A DNA stretch of 64,000 bases from Neptuniibacter caesariensis. GTDB lineage: Bacteria; Pseudomonadota; Gammaproteobacteria; Pseudomonadales; Balneatricaceae. Shown piece after piece: positions 44,624-52,128 of the stretch; position 1 is the first letter of the stretch; the number at the start of each line of letters is the position of its first letter. Where the stretch lies: the NCBI RefSeq assembly GCF_000153345.1, contig NZ_CH724125.1:1342607-1406606 (forward strand), given 5' to 3'. Below the pieces are notes generated by a model. The model was not told where the DNA came from. It was given only the letters and a program-made list of their open reading frames with translations, and ran no database searches. The translations under genes and the position numbers were made by a program.

Positions 44624-45331
44624 TTAAAGATCTATAGACCAGTTATTCTGAGTTAGTTCAACCTGGCGAGCGCCTTTCTCGGTGAGTAGATTAACATGAA
44701 GTGATTCCATTCCCGGGAATTTAGTGAAGAAATCCAGTTTCACGCTATTCAAGTTAGCAGGCTTAACACACTTGAACGTATAGTGAGCGTGGATATCACG
44801 GTGCTCTCCGTGTTCGCCTTCTTCGTGCTCATGATGCTCATGCTCTTTGTGGGCATGTTCTTCATGATCGTGCTTTTCGTGGTCATGATCTTTGTGACCG
44901 TGTTCTTCATGATCGTGCTTATCGTGGTCATGATCTTTGTGAGCATGTTCTTCATGTTCGTGCTTATCGTGATCATGCTTATCATGGTCATGAGCCTCTT
45001 CATCGCCATGCTCTTCGCCCAGGTGCACATCGACTTCATCAAGCATACATACAGCAGAATCAGGCAATTGAACCCGCGTATAAGCATCTTGAAGCGCCTT
45101 TTGAGCGTTGCTTAATATCGCTTTATCTTCATCGGAGGTAGCTTCATGCTCAAAGCCCGCAATATTGGCTAATGGCGACTTCAGAACCAATTCGATGACA
45201 TTACCTTCAATGGCAACATTCATTTCAGCTTCACCATGAACATGGGCTTCATGCTGACGCTCATAAGCCGTTGCATTTGTTGCACAGATCGCCGCAACCA
45301 ATAGAGATGATTTGAAAAGAGAATTAGACAT
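44624..45331 (-). CDS. zrgA: His-rich zinc uptake protein ZrgA (DUF2796)
   Basis: The 235-residue periplasmic protein has a signal peptide to about residue 22 (NATA-YERQH). The N-terminal HEAHVHGEAEMNVAIEGN and the C-terminal beta domain (HAHYTFKC near 187) define DUF2796/ZrgA. Between them are about 80 residues of His, Asp and Glu with three near-copies of a 15-residue unit beginning HEEH-A/G-HK, a strong zinc-binding tract. Known Vibrio ZrgA is Zur-regulated and works with an ABC transporter; here the ATPase and permease genes follow directly and a Zur-like box precedes. ATG 45337 is an alternative start. Confidence 0.9.
   Translation of the reverse strand: MSNSLFKSSLLVAAICATNATAYERQHEAHVHGEAEMNVAIEGNVIELVLKSPLANIAGFEHEATSDEDKAILSNAQKALQDAYTRVQLPDSAVCMLDEVDVHLGEEHGDEEAHDHDKHDHDKHEHEEHAHKDHDHDKHDHEEHGHKDHDHEKHDHEEHAHKEHEHHEHEEGEHGEHRDIHAHYTFKCVKPANLNSVKLDFFTKFPGMESLHVNLLTEKGARQVELTQNNWSIDL
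44820..44995. repeat. 45-bp tandem repeat encoding the His-rich tract of ZrgA
   Basis: About three degenerate copies of a 45-base unit encode the 15-residue His/Asp/Glu repeat of ZrgA. The strand opposite shows a spurious long hydrophobic frame because His and Asp codons read as Val, Met and Phe. Repeat number probably varies between strains. Confidence 0.7.
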
Positions 45332-45346
45332 GACCATTCCAATAAA

Positions 45347-45361
45347 AGTTATAATATAACA
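45347..45361 (-). promoter_or_regulatory. Probable Zur box upstream of zrgA
   Basis: The perfect 13-bp palindrome GTTATAATATAAC (45348-45360) lies 16-29 bases upstream of the zrgA start. It equals the core of the gammaproteobacterial Zur operator (TGTTATA-N-TATAACA type). It would repress the zrgA-ATPase-permease-DUF3299 operon when zinc is plentiful. The flanks match less well. Confidence 0.8.
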
Positions 45362-45567
45362 ACAAATATATCAGTACTTATCCTCCCAATCCACAATCAA
45401 TCATCTATGAATTCAGAGCTTGCCAAGCATCAATTCCAGAGGCCCCATATCCTTCTGATTATTGATGCTAATCAAGGCTCATGGACTATTATGGAGTAAG
45501 GTGAAAGTAGGAGTGTAGCGCAGGGATGTCGCAGTTGCCGCGTATGCTGTCGCGGCGGAGTTGTGCT

Positions 45568-46725
45568 ATGAAAATCTCGCTAAGTTCCGACATCGGTAAG
45601 CAACTGGGTCTAATGACATTCATTGGCCTGGTCAGTATGCTGCTGCTTTCATACCTCTTTTATCAAGCGTTTAGTGATACCTACTATCAGGAACAACGTA
45701 ATCAATCCCGACACCTAACCTCTGTCGCCTCTTCAATTGTAGAGAGCTTCCATAAAAAAAGTATGCAGGGAGAGCTCACAGAAGATGAAGCAAAACAGCT
45801 TTCATTACATGCCCTTCGCAACGCACGTTACGATATAGACGGCTATTTCTGGATCAATCACACCAACGGCAGGATGGTGATGCATCCAGTGATGCCCGAT
45901 CTGGACAATACCGATGTCAGACCAGTTCAGGACAGCAATGGTCTATACCTTTTCCAAAAGTTTACTGAAACGGCGCAACAGGGAGGTGGCTGGGTAGACT
46001 ACCTGTGGCCGAAGCCCGGTGACCGTTCTACTCATATTGAAAAAGTATCTTATGTTTCGCTGTTTGAACCCTGGGACTGGGTGATAGGAACAGGCCTCTA
46101 CCTGGATGATCTGGATGCTAAGAAAAACCAGATCTTTATACAGTCTGCCGAGTTAATTGCTGCGGCTGTGCTTATTATGACAATAATTTCGGTAGTGATG
46201 GCTAAAAGAAGCACCTCTACTATCCGCAACATGGCAATCAGAGATCCGCTAACACAGTTGTATACTCGTCGTTATCTAAATGAAAGCGAAGACAGTTTTG
46301 TTCGCGAGGACAATCGGAATCAGTTTAACCATCTATATATTGTCTTCCTTGATATCGACTTCTTTAAACAGGTTAATGATACCTATGGCCATATGGTAGG
46401 TGATCAGGTATTAAGCAAAGTCGGCGAAGTACTAAGAACCCATACCCGAGCTCAGGACCTTTGTGTCCGTTATGGCGGAGAGGAGTTTGTTGTCATGACG
46501 TTGGCAAATTCTGATGAGCCCGTACTGAAGCTAACGGAAAGGCTGCGCAAACATACCCACGAATTAACTTTTGCTGAGGGCCAGCAAATCACTTTAAGTG
46601 CGGGAATTGCCCGCCGTGAAGTCGATGAATCATTTGCCCATGTACTGCAAAGAGCTGATCAGAATCTATATGAAGCTAAACAAACTGGCCGGGATAGAAT
46701 TATATTCAATGACCCGCCTTTATAA
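45568..46725 (+). CDS. Single-Cache / GGDEF diguanylate cyclase
   Basis: The 385-residue product has membrane helix 1 at about 12-35, a periplasmic single-Cache domain with the typical string GYFWINHTNGRMVMHP and KVSYVSLFEPWDWVIGTGLYLDD, membrane helix 2 at about 192-212, and a GGDEF domain with intact GGEEF (RYGGEEFVV near 305). It makes cyclic di-GMP in response to an external ligand, perhaps an organic acid as in related single-Cache domains. ATG 45568 (CGGAG upstream) is preferred over the frame start at 45526. Its 3' end overlaps the convergent MocR gene by 20 bases. Confidence 0.93.
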   Translation: MKISLSSDIGKQLGLMTFIGLVSMLLLSYLFYQAFSDTYYQEQRNQSRHLTSVASSIVESFHKKSMQGELTEDEAKQLSLHALRNARYDIDGYFWINHTNGRMVMHPVMPDLDNTDVRPVQDSNGLYLFQKFTETAQQGGGWVDYLWPKPGDRSTHIEKVSYVSLFEPWDWVIGTGLYLDDLDAKKNQIFIQSAELIAAAVLIMTIISVVMAKRSTSTIRNMAIRDPLTQLYTRRYLNESEDSFVREDNRNQFNHLYIVFLDIDFFKQVNDTYGHMVGDQVLSKVGEVLRTHTRAQDLCVRYGGEEFVVMTLANSDEPVLKLTERLRKHTHELTFAEGQQITLSAGIARREVDESFAHVLQRADQNLYEAKQTGRDRIIFNDPPL

Positions 46726-48118
46726 TCTCAGCCAAGCGGATAAGCGCTTTTACCCGGGGTCCTGACCAATTATGCGCAAAGCTCAGACGCAAACAGTTCT
46801 TAAAACGGTCCTGCGCAGTAAACAAGTTCCCCGGCGTAATCAATATTCCTTCTGAGCGGGCCTGAAGGTAACATTCGTTCAAATCATATCTATCCTCTAA
46901 CTCTACCCACAAGGCAATCCCCCCTTGGGGCTGACTAACACGTACCTCTCCCAAGGGAGTCCAGTACTGATCTAACAAGGCAATCAACTGATCGCGTTGC
47001 TGCTGCAATAGAAACTTTTGCTTTCGCAGATGTTTGTCATAACTTCCGTCAGCAATAAAGTCGACCAAGCCTCGTTGAACGAATTTACAAACCGCCAACA
47101 GATTAATCATCTTTAAACGTCGCAACTGCCTGAACTGCTCTGTTACCACCCAGCCCATCCGGACATCACGACTCAGTGCCTTTGAAAAAGAGCCACAAAG
47201 AATCACCTTCCCCTGACGATCAAGCTGTTTGAGGGGGGGGATGCGCTGGGAAAAGCTCAGATCACCGTAGATATCATCTTCGATAACCATAAAGTCTTTT
47301 TCCTCTGACAACGCAAGCAACTGATGTCTTTGTGCAATAGGTAAACAAGCGCCTGTGGGGGTCGCAAAAGATGGCGTAACGACACAAGCTTTGATATTCC
47401 AGTTCTGTGCCGCCGTTTCAAGCGCGTTGATCGACATACCGTGCTGGGCCGATACGGGAATCTCCAGCACTTTCAGCCCCATACTTTCTATCAGTTGTAG
47501 CACACCATAAAAACCCGGTGATTCAACAGCCACAATATCTCCTGGCTGACAGCACATCTGCAGCGCAAGCGCCAAACCATGCTGACATCCTGCGCTCATA
47601 GTGACTTCTGACGAGGTAAAACGACAACCCAGTCGCTGATAGCGCTCCGCAATCTGTTCACGAATCTCGGCGACCCCAGCAGGCTCATCGTAGTATTGGT
47701 GGTCCGCTTCTTTCTGAGATCGCAAAGCCCTGGCTATGGATCGGTTAAGCTCAACAATTCCTGTCGGCAGATCACGACTGTGGCTACCTTGTGGCGCAAT
47801 ATCGAAAGCAGCGCTGTGCTCCATAATATCCCGCATCAGATCACTGGTATCCACCAACTGAGGCTCACTATGAACCAGCGATTCTGAGGGGATAGGTCGG
47901 TTAGTCCCCTGCCCTACGACATAGAAACCTGATTTAAACCGTGCTTCTATCAAGCCTGCAGCTTCAAGGCGTTGATAGGCATGAATGACGGTGGCTTTGG
48001 ATAAGCCAAGCTGTTCACACTGATAACGAATAGAAGGTAATTTGCTTCCGGCAGGTAGCCTGCCCTGAAGAATTTCCTGGGCAAGCTCGCGCTCAAGATT
48101 CTGATACAAATAATTCAT
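46706..48118 (-). CDS. MocR-type GntR/aminotransferase transcriptional regulator
   Basis: The 470-residue product has an N-terminal GntR winged helix (LPAGSKLPSIRYQCEQLGLSKATVIHAYQRLE, about 1-70) joined to a fold-type I aminotransferase domain. The PLP lysine lies in LCGSFSKALSRDVRMGW near 310, and IEDDIYGDLSF near 285 binds the cofactor. MocR regulators respond to PLP adducts. It starts at ATG 48118 behind GAGGGGC. It is divergent from ccoG (103 bases between starts), so it may regulate that gene or itself; the target is not established. Confidence 0.93.
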   Translation of the reverse strand: MNYLYQNLERELAQEILQGRLPAGSKLPSIRYQCEQLGLSKATVIHAYQRLEAAGLIEARFKSGFYVVGQGTNRPIPSESLVHSEPQLVDTSDLMRDIMEHSAAFDIAPQGSHSRDLPTGIVELNRSIARALRSQKEADHQYYDEPAGVAEIREQIAERYQRLGCRFTSSEVTMSAGCQHGLALALQMCCQPGDIVAVESPGFYGVLQLIESMGLKVLEIPVSAQHGMSINALETAAQNWNIKACVVTPSFATPTGACLPIAQRHQLLALSEEKDFMVIEDDIYGDLSFSQRIPPLKQLDRQGKVILCGSFSKALSRDVRMGWVVTEQFRQLRRLKMINLLAVCKFVQRGLVDFIADGSYDKHLRKQKFLLQQQRDQLIALLDQYWTPLGEVRVSQPQGGIALWVELEDRYDLNECYLQARSEGILITPGNLFTAQDRFKNCLRLSFAHNWSGPRVKALIRLAEIIKAGH

Positions 48119-48221
48119 AAGCCCCTCATCTGTACCCATTATAATTATTTTTTTTATCCCTGCCCCTATTTTCTGGTTCGTTTATAGTGAGCTCAGATCA
48201 GATTTGAGCCTGGTGAGCACT

Positions 48222-49631
48222 ATGCAACAATCAACTAAAAGTGAAATTCCCTTAACGAATATTCACGAAGCCCCCCCATTGCCTGGAAATGGTAAATTTC
48301 ATGTACGGCTTGTCGAAGGTTTCTACCAAAACCTGCGGCGTTTTATAAGTTGGCCGCTAATAGGCCTGTTTTTTGCCATGGTTTGGTTCAAGATAGGTGA
48401 CCGTCCAGCCGTATTGTTCGACTTTGAATCCCACAGAATTTTCCTCTTTACACTGGAACTTTCCTGGTATGACTTACCCATTCTGGCCGGCCTCTTAATT
48501 GCTGGCGCCAGCCTACTCTTCTTTATGGCCGTTGGCTGGGGGCGAGTATGGTGTGGGTTTGCATGCCCTCAATCTATATGGACTTGGTTATTCATAAGGT
48601 TGGAGGATCTGACTGAAGGAAAAGCGGCTTTCAGAGCCAAAAATGAAAATCGTCCTTTAACTGGCATCCGACTGTTACGCAGAGTATTGAAGCACCTAAG
48701 CTGGGGGTTACTCTCGCTGGCGACAGCGATCACCTTTAGTGCGTATTTTGTACCTGTAGAGAAACTGCTCTCTGACCTTATCAACATTGAAGCATCACTC
48801 TTTACGCTGTCGTGGATCACCACCATGGCCCTGCTAACTTATCTGAATGCAGGCCTTGTACGGGAAAAAGTATGTCTTCATATGTGCCCTTATTCGCGTT
48901 TTCAGGGTGTAATGTTTGATCCAGACACGCGAACAGTTACCTATGATGCTGTACGTGGCGAACCTCGCCGTGGCCTGAAAGATGGTTCAAGCACAGGCGG
49001 GGATTGTGTTGATTGCGGTATCTGTGTTCAGGTTTGCCCCACCGGTATAGATATTCGTGACGGCTTACAGGCTGCCTGTATTGATTGCGCCGCCTGTATC
49101 GATGCATGCGACACGGTAATGAAGAAGATTGGAAAACCTACCGGGTTAATAGAATTTTATTCCGAGAAGGAACTGGCTCCACAAGGCAGAACTAATAATC
49201 AGTCAGTTGAGAGTCAAAGCTCTATCTTACGCGGCCGGCTGCTTGGCTATCTTTCAGTTCTGGTCATCACCGTATGGGGAGTTGCTTACGGTTTATCAAA
49301 CAGCAAGAGCCTTCTGGTAGAAGTAGCAAGAGAGCGAGGGCAACTCTATCAACAGGTTGAAGACTCTATTTGTAATAGTTATCAGATAGAACTACAGGCT
49401 TTTGATAAAAACCTTCGCCAGGTTGAGATTGGCATTAAGGGTATGAATGAAAATATTCACTACCGGTTAATCGGTCCGGCACAAATCAACCTGATCGGTA
49501 AAAGTACACAAGCTATTTATCGCGTTTGTGCGCCGGTTAACGAACTCAATTCCAGAAATGAGATTGCTTTTACCTTTAGCAAAGGAAAGTTTAATGCGAC
49601 GAAGAAAAGTACCTTTATCGCCCCCTCTTGA
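48222..49631 (+). CDS. ccoG: Cytochrome c oxidase accessory protein CcoG (FixG/RdxA)
   Basis: The 469-residue membrane iron-sulfur protein starts at ATG 48222 with GGTGAG upstream. It has about five helices; GRVWCGFACPQSIW and CLHMCPYSRFQ lie in the membrane region, and two 4Fe-4S motifs follow (CVDCGICVQVCPTGIDIRDG, then CIDCAACIDACDTV near 270-310). The C-terminal domain is immunoglobulin-like periplasmic. CcoG reduces copper during assembly of cbb3-type oxidases. No ccoNOQP genes are in the window. It is followed by an intrinsic terminator and faces the MocR gene. Confidence 0.94.
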   Translation: MQQSTKSEIPLTNIHEAPPLPGNGKFHVRLVEGFYQNLRRFISWPLIGLFFAMVWFKIGDRPAVLFDFESHRIFLFTLELSWYDLPILAGLLIAGASLLFFMAVGWGRVWCGFACPQSIWTWLFIRLEDLTEGKAAFRAKNENRPLTGIRLLRRVLKHLSWGLLSLATAITFSAYFVPVEKLLSDLINIEASLFTLSWITTMALLTYLNAGLVREKVCLHMCPYSRFQGVMFDPDTRTVTYDAVRGEPRRGLKDGSSTGGDCVDCGICVQVCPTGIDIRDGLQAACIDCAACIDACDTVMKKIGKPTGLIEFYSEKELAPQGRTNNQSVESQSSILRGRLLGYLSVLVITVWGVAYGLSNSKSLLVEVARERGQLYQQVEDSICNSYQIELQAFDKNLRQVEIGIKGMNENIHYRLIGPAQINLIGKSTQAIYRVCAPVNELNSRNEIAFTFSKGKFNATKKSTFIAPS

Positions 49632-49723
49632 TCATGCTTGATATCTGAGGGATCAGAACCTGCTATGAGAAAACAGCCCGGTGAACAAATGTTCGAGAGG
49701 GCCTGGCTGTTTCCTCAGCCTAT

Positions 49724-49748
49724 GCCGGAGTCAATCTCCGGCCCTTTT
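49724..49748 (+). terminator. Intrinsic terminator downstream of ccoG
   Basis: GCCGGAG (49724-49730) pairs with CTCCGGC (49736-49742) around TCAAT, followed by CCTTTT. It lies about 90 bases after the ccoG stop, where the convergent GIY-YIG gene begins to end. Confidence 0.75.
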
Positions 49749-50004
49749 ATGATTCCTCAGAGACCAGTGCTAGCTTTTTCTTCCTTGAATAACGCTTAAT
49801 CTGATACTCACGCTTTGTTGCATCAGATCGATTCTCGTGGGGCTCTGACCATACTATTTCCACAGGCCTTCTAACACGTGTGTATTTTGCGCCTCCCTGC
49901 AACTCGCCATTGTGCTCCCTTTCACGGCGTTTAAGCTCCGTCGTTACACCTGTGTACAAACTACTGTCGGCACAACGTACAATATAAACATACCACTTGG
50001 ACAT
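49747..50004 (-). CDS. GIY-YIG nuclease family protein (YhbQ-like)
   Basis: The 85-residue protein is a single GIY-YIG domain: WYVYIVRCADSSLYTGVTTELKRREREHN with the catalytic Tyr pair, Arg in the following helix, and a C-terminal basic tail (KREYQIKRYSRKKK). The short YhbQ-type proteins are putative DNA endonucleases of undefined role. It starts at ATG 50004. It is alone on this strand, convergent with ccoG, with a 362-base gene-free gap upstream. Confidence 0.9.
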   Translation of the reverse strand: MSKWYVYIVRCADSSLYTGVTTELKRREREHNGELQGGAKYTRVRRPVEIVWSEPHENRSDATKREYQIKRYSRKKKLALVSEES

Positions 50005-50154
50005 CAGCTAAAAACCACCCAATCACCGAACACATCGTCGGTGAATAAAACACGATTTATCACACCCTACGATCAGATGTAAGGACCCACTTATTCCACA
50101 GCGCCTATATTACAAGGCTGAAACAAAGGCTAATAAATAATCTTCAAACAAATA

Positions 50155-50366
50155 AAATCCACATACTAAACAGACTACTTCACTCATGTGGATAAATTTT
50201 AAACAATTCGTACCTGTCATTTCCATTTCAGCTTAACTTATTGAAATTTAAAAAATAAATCTCAAGCACAAGATTAGTACAAATTGCTGAACCTCTAGAA
50301 ACTGCGCGGCTTTCAGGAATCTACCCAAAAGTTACCCCATAAGTTATCCACAGATATTTTGGATAA
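50155..50366. other. Gene-free gap holding DnaA-box-like sites
   Basis: The gap 50005-50366 holds no ORF I would support. It has two perfect matches to TTATCCACA, at 50344-50352 (forward) and 50187-50195 (reverse), plus two 7-of-9 matches at 50155-50163 and 50358-50366 (reverse). The stretch 50190-50280 between them is AT-rich. Sites 50344 and 50358 together form a 9-bp-arm inverted repeat (50342-50368) at the 3' end of the AraC-family gene. dnaA, gidA or rpmH are not nearby, so this is not shown to be an origin. Confidence 0.55.
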
Positions 50367-51287
50367 CTACAATTGAGCTTGGCCATCCTGCCTGCGACCC
50401 TCTGAACGAACTGCGCCAGGTGCAGTACCGGTTACCTTTTTAAAAGCTTTACGGAACGCGACCTCAGATAGATACCCGCAGCGTTCAGCAATCTCAATAG
50501 TAGATAAATTTGTGCTGCGAAGTAGTTCCGTCGCTTGAAGCATTCGCCATTCTGAGAGATACGACATCGCGGTTTTCCCGGTAAGCGCTTTAAATTCAGA
50601 CGCGAAAGCAGCTCGACTCATGCCTGCTTCTCTTGCTAATAACTCCAAACTCCATGCCTTTTCAGGCTGAGAATGTATCTGTGAAAGTGACAGGCCAATC
50701 CTGGGATGAAACAACGCCTTTAACAAGCCAGAACCTATATTGTCTAACTGACTACGCAAAATATGAATAAATAAAACATGTGTAAGATGGTTTACAGATT
50801 GCAGATACCCAGGACCGTGCTCTTCAAGTTCAGCGATCAGAAGCTGAAGAAGTGCACGCGTATTACCTAAACGACTGGTATCACTTAACTCCAGAACAAC
50901 TGCGTCTGGAAGTTTATCCAGAATAGGCCAGGCTTCCTGACTTTCAAATTCAAAGAAACCGCATGCCAGGCCGGTTATCTGCCCGTCCCCCATATCTCCC
51001 TGATTATTAAGTGTTTCCTCAACTAATGCTGGTGTCGGGCACAGGCTCTCACTGCTTAAATAATGCGTTGTGTCTCTTGGGAACATGACCAAGTCCCCCG
51101 CACTGAGTAATCGAGGTTCCTGACCTTCAAGATGTAACCAGCTTCGCCCACTGTTTACCAAATGAAAAGGCACCTTCCGACTGCCTGATGTATCTACAGC
51201 CCAGCAACCCTGGAAATCTGCATGAACATAAATTTCCGCTTTCAGGCGTAACCATTTCAGAATATCACTAAGCGCATCAGTATTCAT
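50367..51287 (-). CDS. AraC-family regulator with cupin sensor domain
   Basis: The 306-residue product has an N-terminal cupin domain (VNSGRSWLHLEGQEPRLLSAGDLVMFPRDTTH, about 15-195) and a C-terminal AraC double HTH (WSLELLAREAGMSRAAFASEFKALTG and LSTIEIAERCGYLSEVAFRKAFK, about 205-295). This is the Cupin_6-type AraC arrangement. It is divergent from the cupredoxin-like and glutaredoxin genes, with 115 bases between starts, so these are the likely targets. The inducer is unknown. Confidence 0.92.
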   Translation of the reverse strand: MNTDALSDILKWLRLKAEIYVHADFQGCWAVDTSGSRKVPFHLVNSGRSWLHLEGQEPRLLSAGDLVMFPRDTTHYLSSESLCPTPALVEETLNNQGDMGDGQITGLACGFFEFESQEAWPILDKLPDAVVLELSDTSRLGNTRALLQLLIAELEEHGPGYLQSVNHLTHVLFIHILRSQLDNIGSGLLKALFHPRIGLSLSQIHSQPEKAWSLELLAREAGMSRAAFASEFKALTGKTAMSYLSEWRMLQATELLRSTNLSTIEIAERCGYLSEVAFRKAFKKVTGTAPGAVRSEGRRQDGQAQL

Positions 51288-51402
51288 AATTATACGATCT
51301 GCAATTATTTTTATACTTTATAGCATAGTTCGTACAAATATTTCGATTTAAAGTTAGCTTACTTCTTCACAACTAATCCAAAGGGTAACCAAGGAGAGCC
51401 AA

Positions 51403-51783
51403 ATGAAATTCATTAAACAGATGACATCAGTTTTTATTCTGATCAGCGCATTTATTACCGCACCATTTGCGAGTGCAGCCACTCCAGAGACACGTGCAGA
51501 TGGCGTGACCGTTATACACCTGGACGAATACAGCGGTTACTTTTCCGCAAAAGAGACACTCGCCGGTTTGAAAGCTGGAGAGTACGAATTCGTTGTAACG
51601 AATAAATCTGACAAGTTAGTCGGCTTCCAGATTCAGAACTTCAAAACCCATGAAGGTCTGGATATGTTTCCCCTGGAACCAGGTGAGCAACGTATCTCGC
51701 GTGTAACCGTGACAACCGATGGTGTGCGCTTCCGCTGCCCAATCAATCCTACGCCTTGGTACGACATCGACGGCATTAATTAA
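51403..51783 (+). CDS. Exported cupredoxin-like protein
   Basis: The 126-residue product has a signal peptide to about residue 25 (FASA-ATPE) and a single small beta domain with a cupredoxin-like pattern: LKAGEYEFVVTNKSDKLVGFQI, then PGEQRISRVTV. The C-terminal loop FRCPINPTPWYDI has one Cys but lacks the His and Met that normally follow in type 1 copper sites, so copper binding is doubtful. It starts at ATG 51403 behind AAGGAGAG. The glutaredoxin gene follows by 45 bases, probably in one operon controlled by the divergent AraC-type gene. Confidence 0.6.
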   Translation: MKFIKQMTSVFILISAFITAPFASAATPETRADGVTVIHLDEYSGYFSAKETLAGLKAGEYEFVVTNKSDKLVGFQIQNFKTHEGLDMFPLEPGEQRISRVTVTTDGVRFRCPINPTPWYDIDGIN

Positions 51784-51828
51784 TCATGTCGGGCGGCTAT
51801 TCAGTCGCCCCTTTTAGGAGAGAATGTC

Positions 51829-52062
51829 ATGAAAGTAGAGATATACACAAAAGGTTATTGCCCCTATTGCCGGGCAGCAAAAAAGCTCCTTAAACAACTA
51901 AACTGGGAATATAAAGAATTTGAAATCACCAACCGGCCTGCTCTGCAGAAAGAGATGAAGTTACGTTCTCGCAGACATACGGTCCCACAAATTTTTATCA
52001 ATAATCAGCATATTGGTGGTTTCGACGATTTTTCTGTGTTCCTCAGCAATAAAGTTTCCTGA
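51829..52062 (+). CDS. grxC: Glutaredoxin (Grx3-like)
   Basis: The 77-residue glutaredoxin has a CPYC active site (residues 11-14), cis-Pro motif TVPQIF near 50 and GGFDD near 62. It reduces disulfides and glutathionylated proteins with glutathione. It is shorter than E. coli Grx3 (83) but has all binding motifs. AGGAGA precedes ATG 51829. It lies between the exported cupredoxin-like gene and the tandem oxygenase gene on the same strand. Confidence 0.88.
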   Translation: MKVEIYTKGYCPYCRAAKKLLKQLNWEYKEFEITNRPALQKEMKLRSRRHTVPQIFINNQHIGGFDDFSVFLSNKVS

Positions 52063-52128
52063 AAGTTCACGCCAAAATCTAAACCCCTGCTAATCTGAAG
52101 TAAAGGCAAGCAAAACATATGTGAAATA

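Noticed and set aside
44783-45115. Hydrophobic forward-strand frame of about 110 codons opposite zrgA
   Set aside because: It is the complement of the His/Asp-rich tract, where codons read as Val, Met and Phe; the DUF2796 frame with signal peptide explains the region.
50005-50366. Chromosomal replication origin
   Set aside because: Two perfect DnaA boxes are suggestive, but dnaA, dnaN, gidA, rpmH and similar neighbours are absent and no 13-mer-type unwinding repeats are clear.
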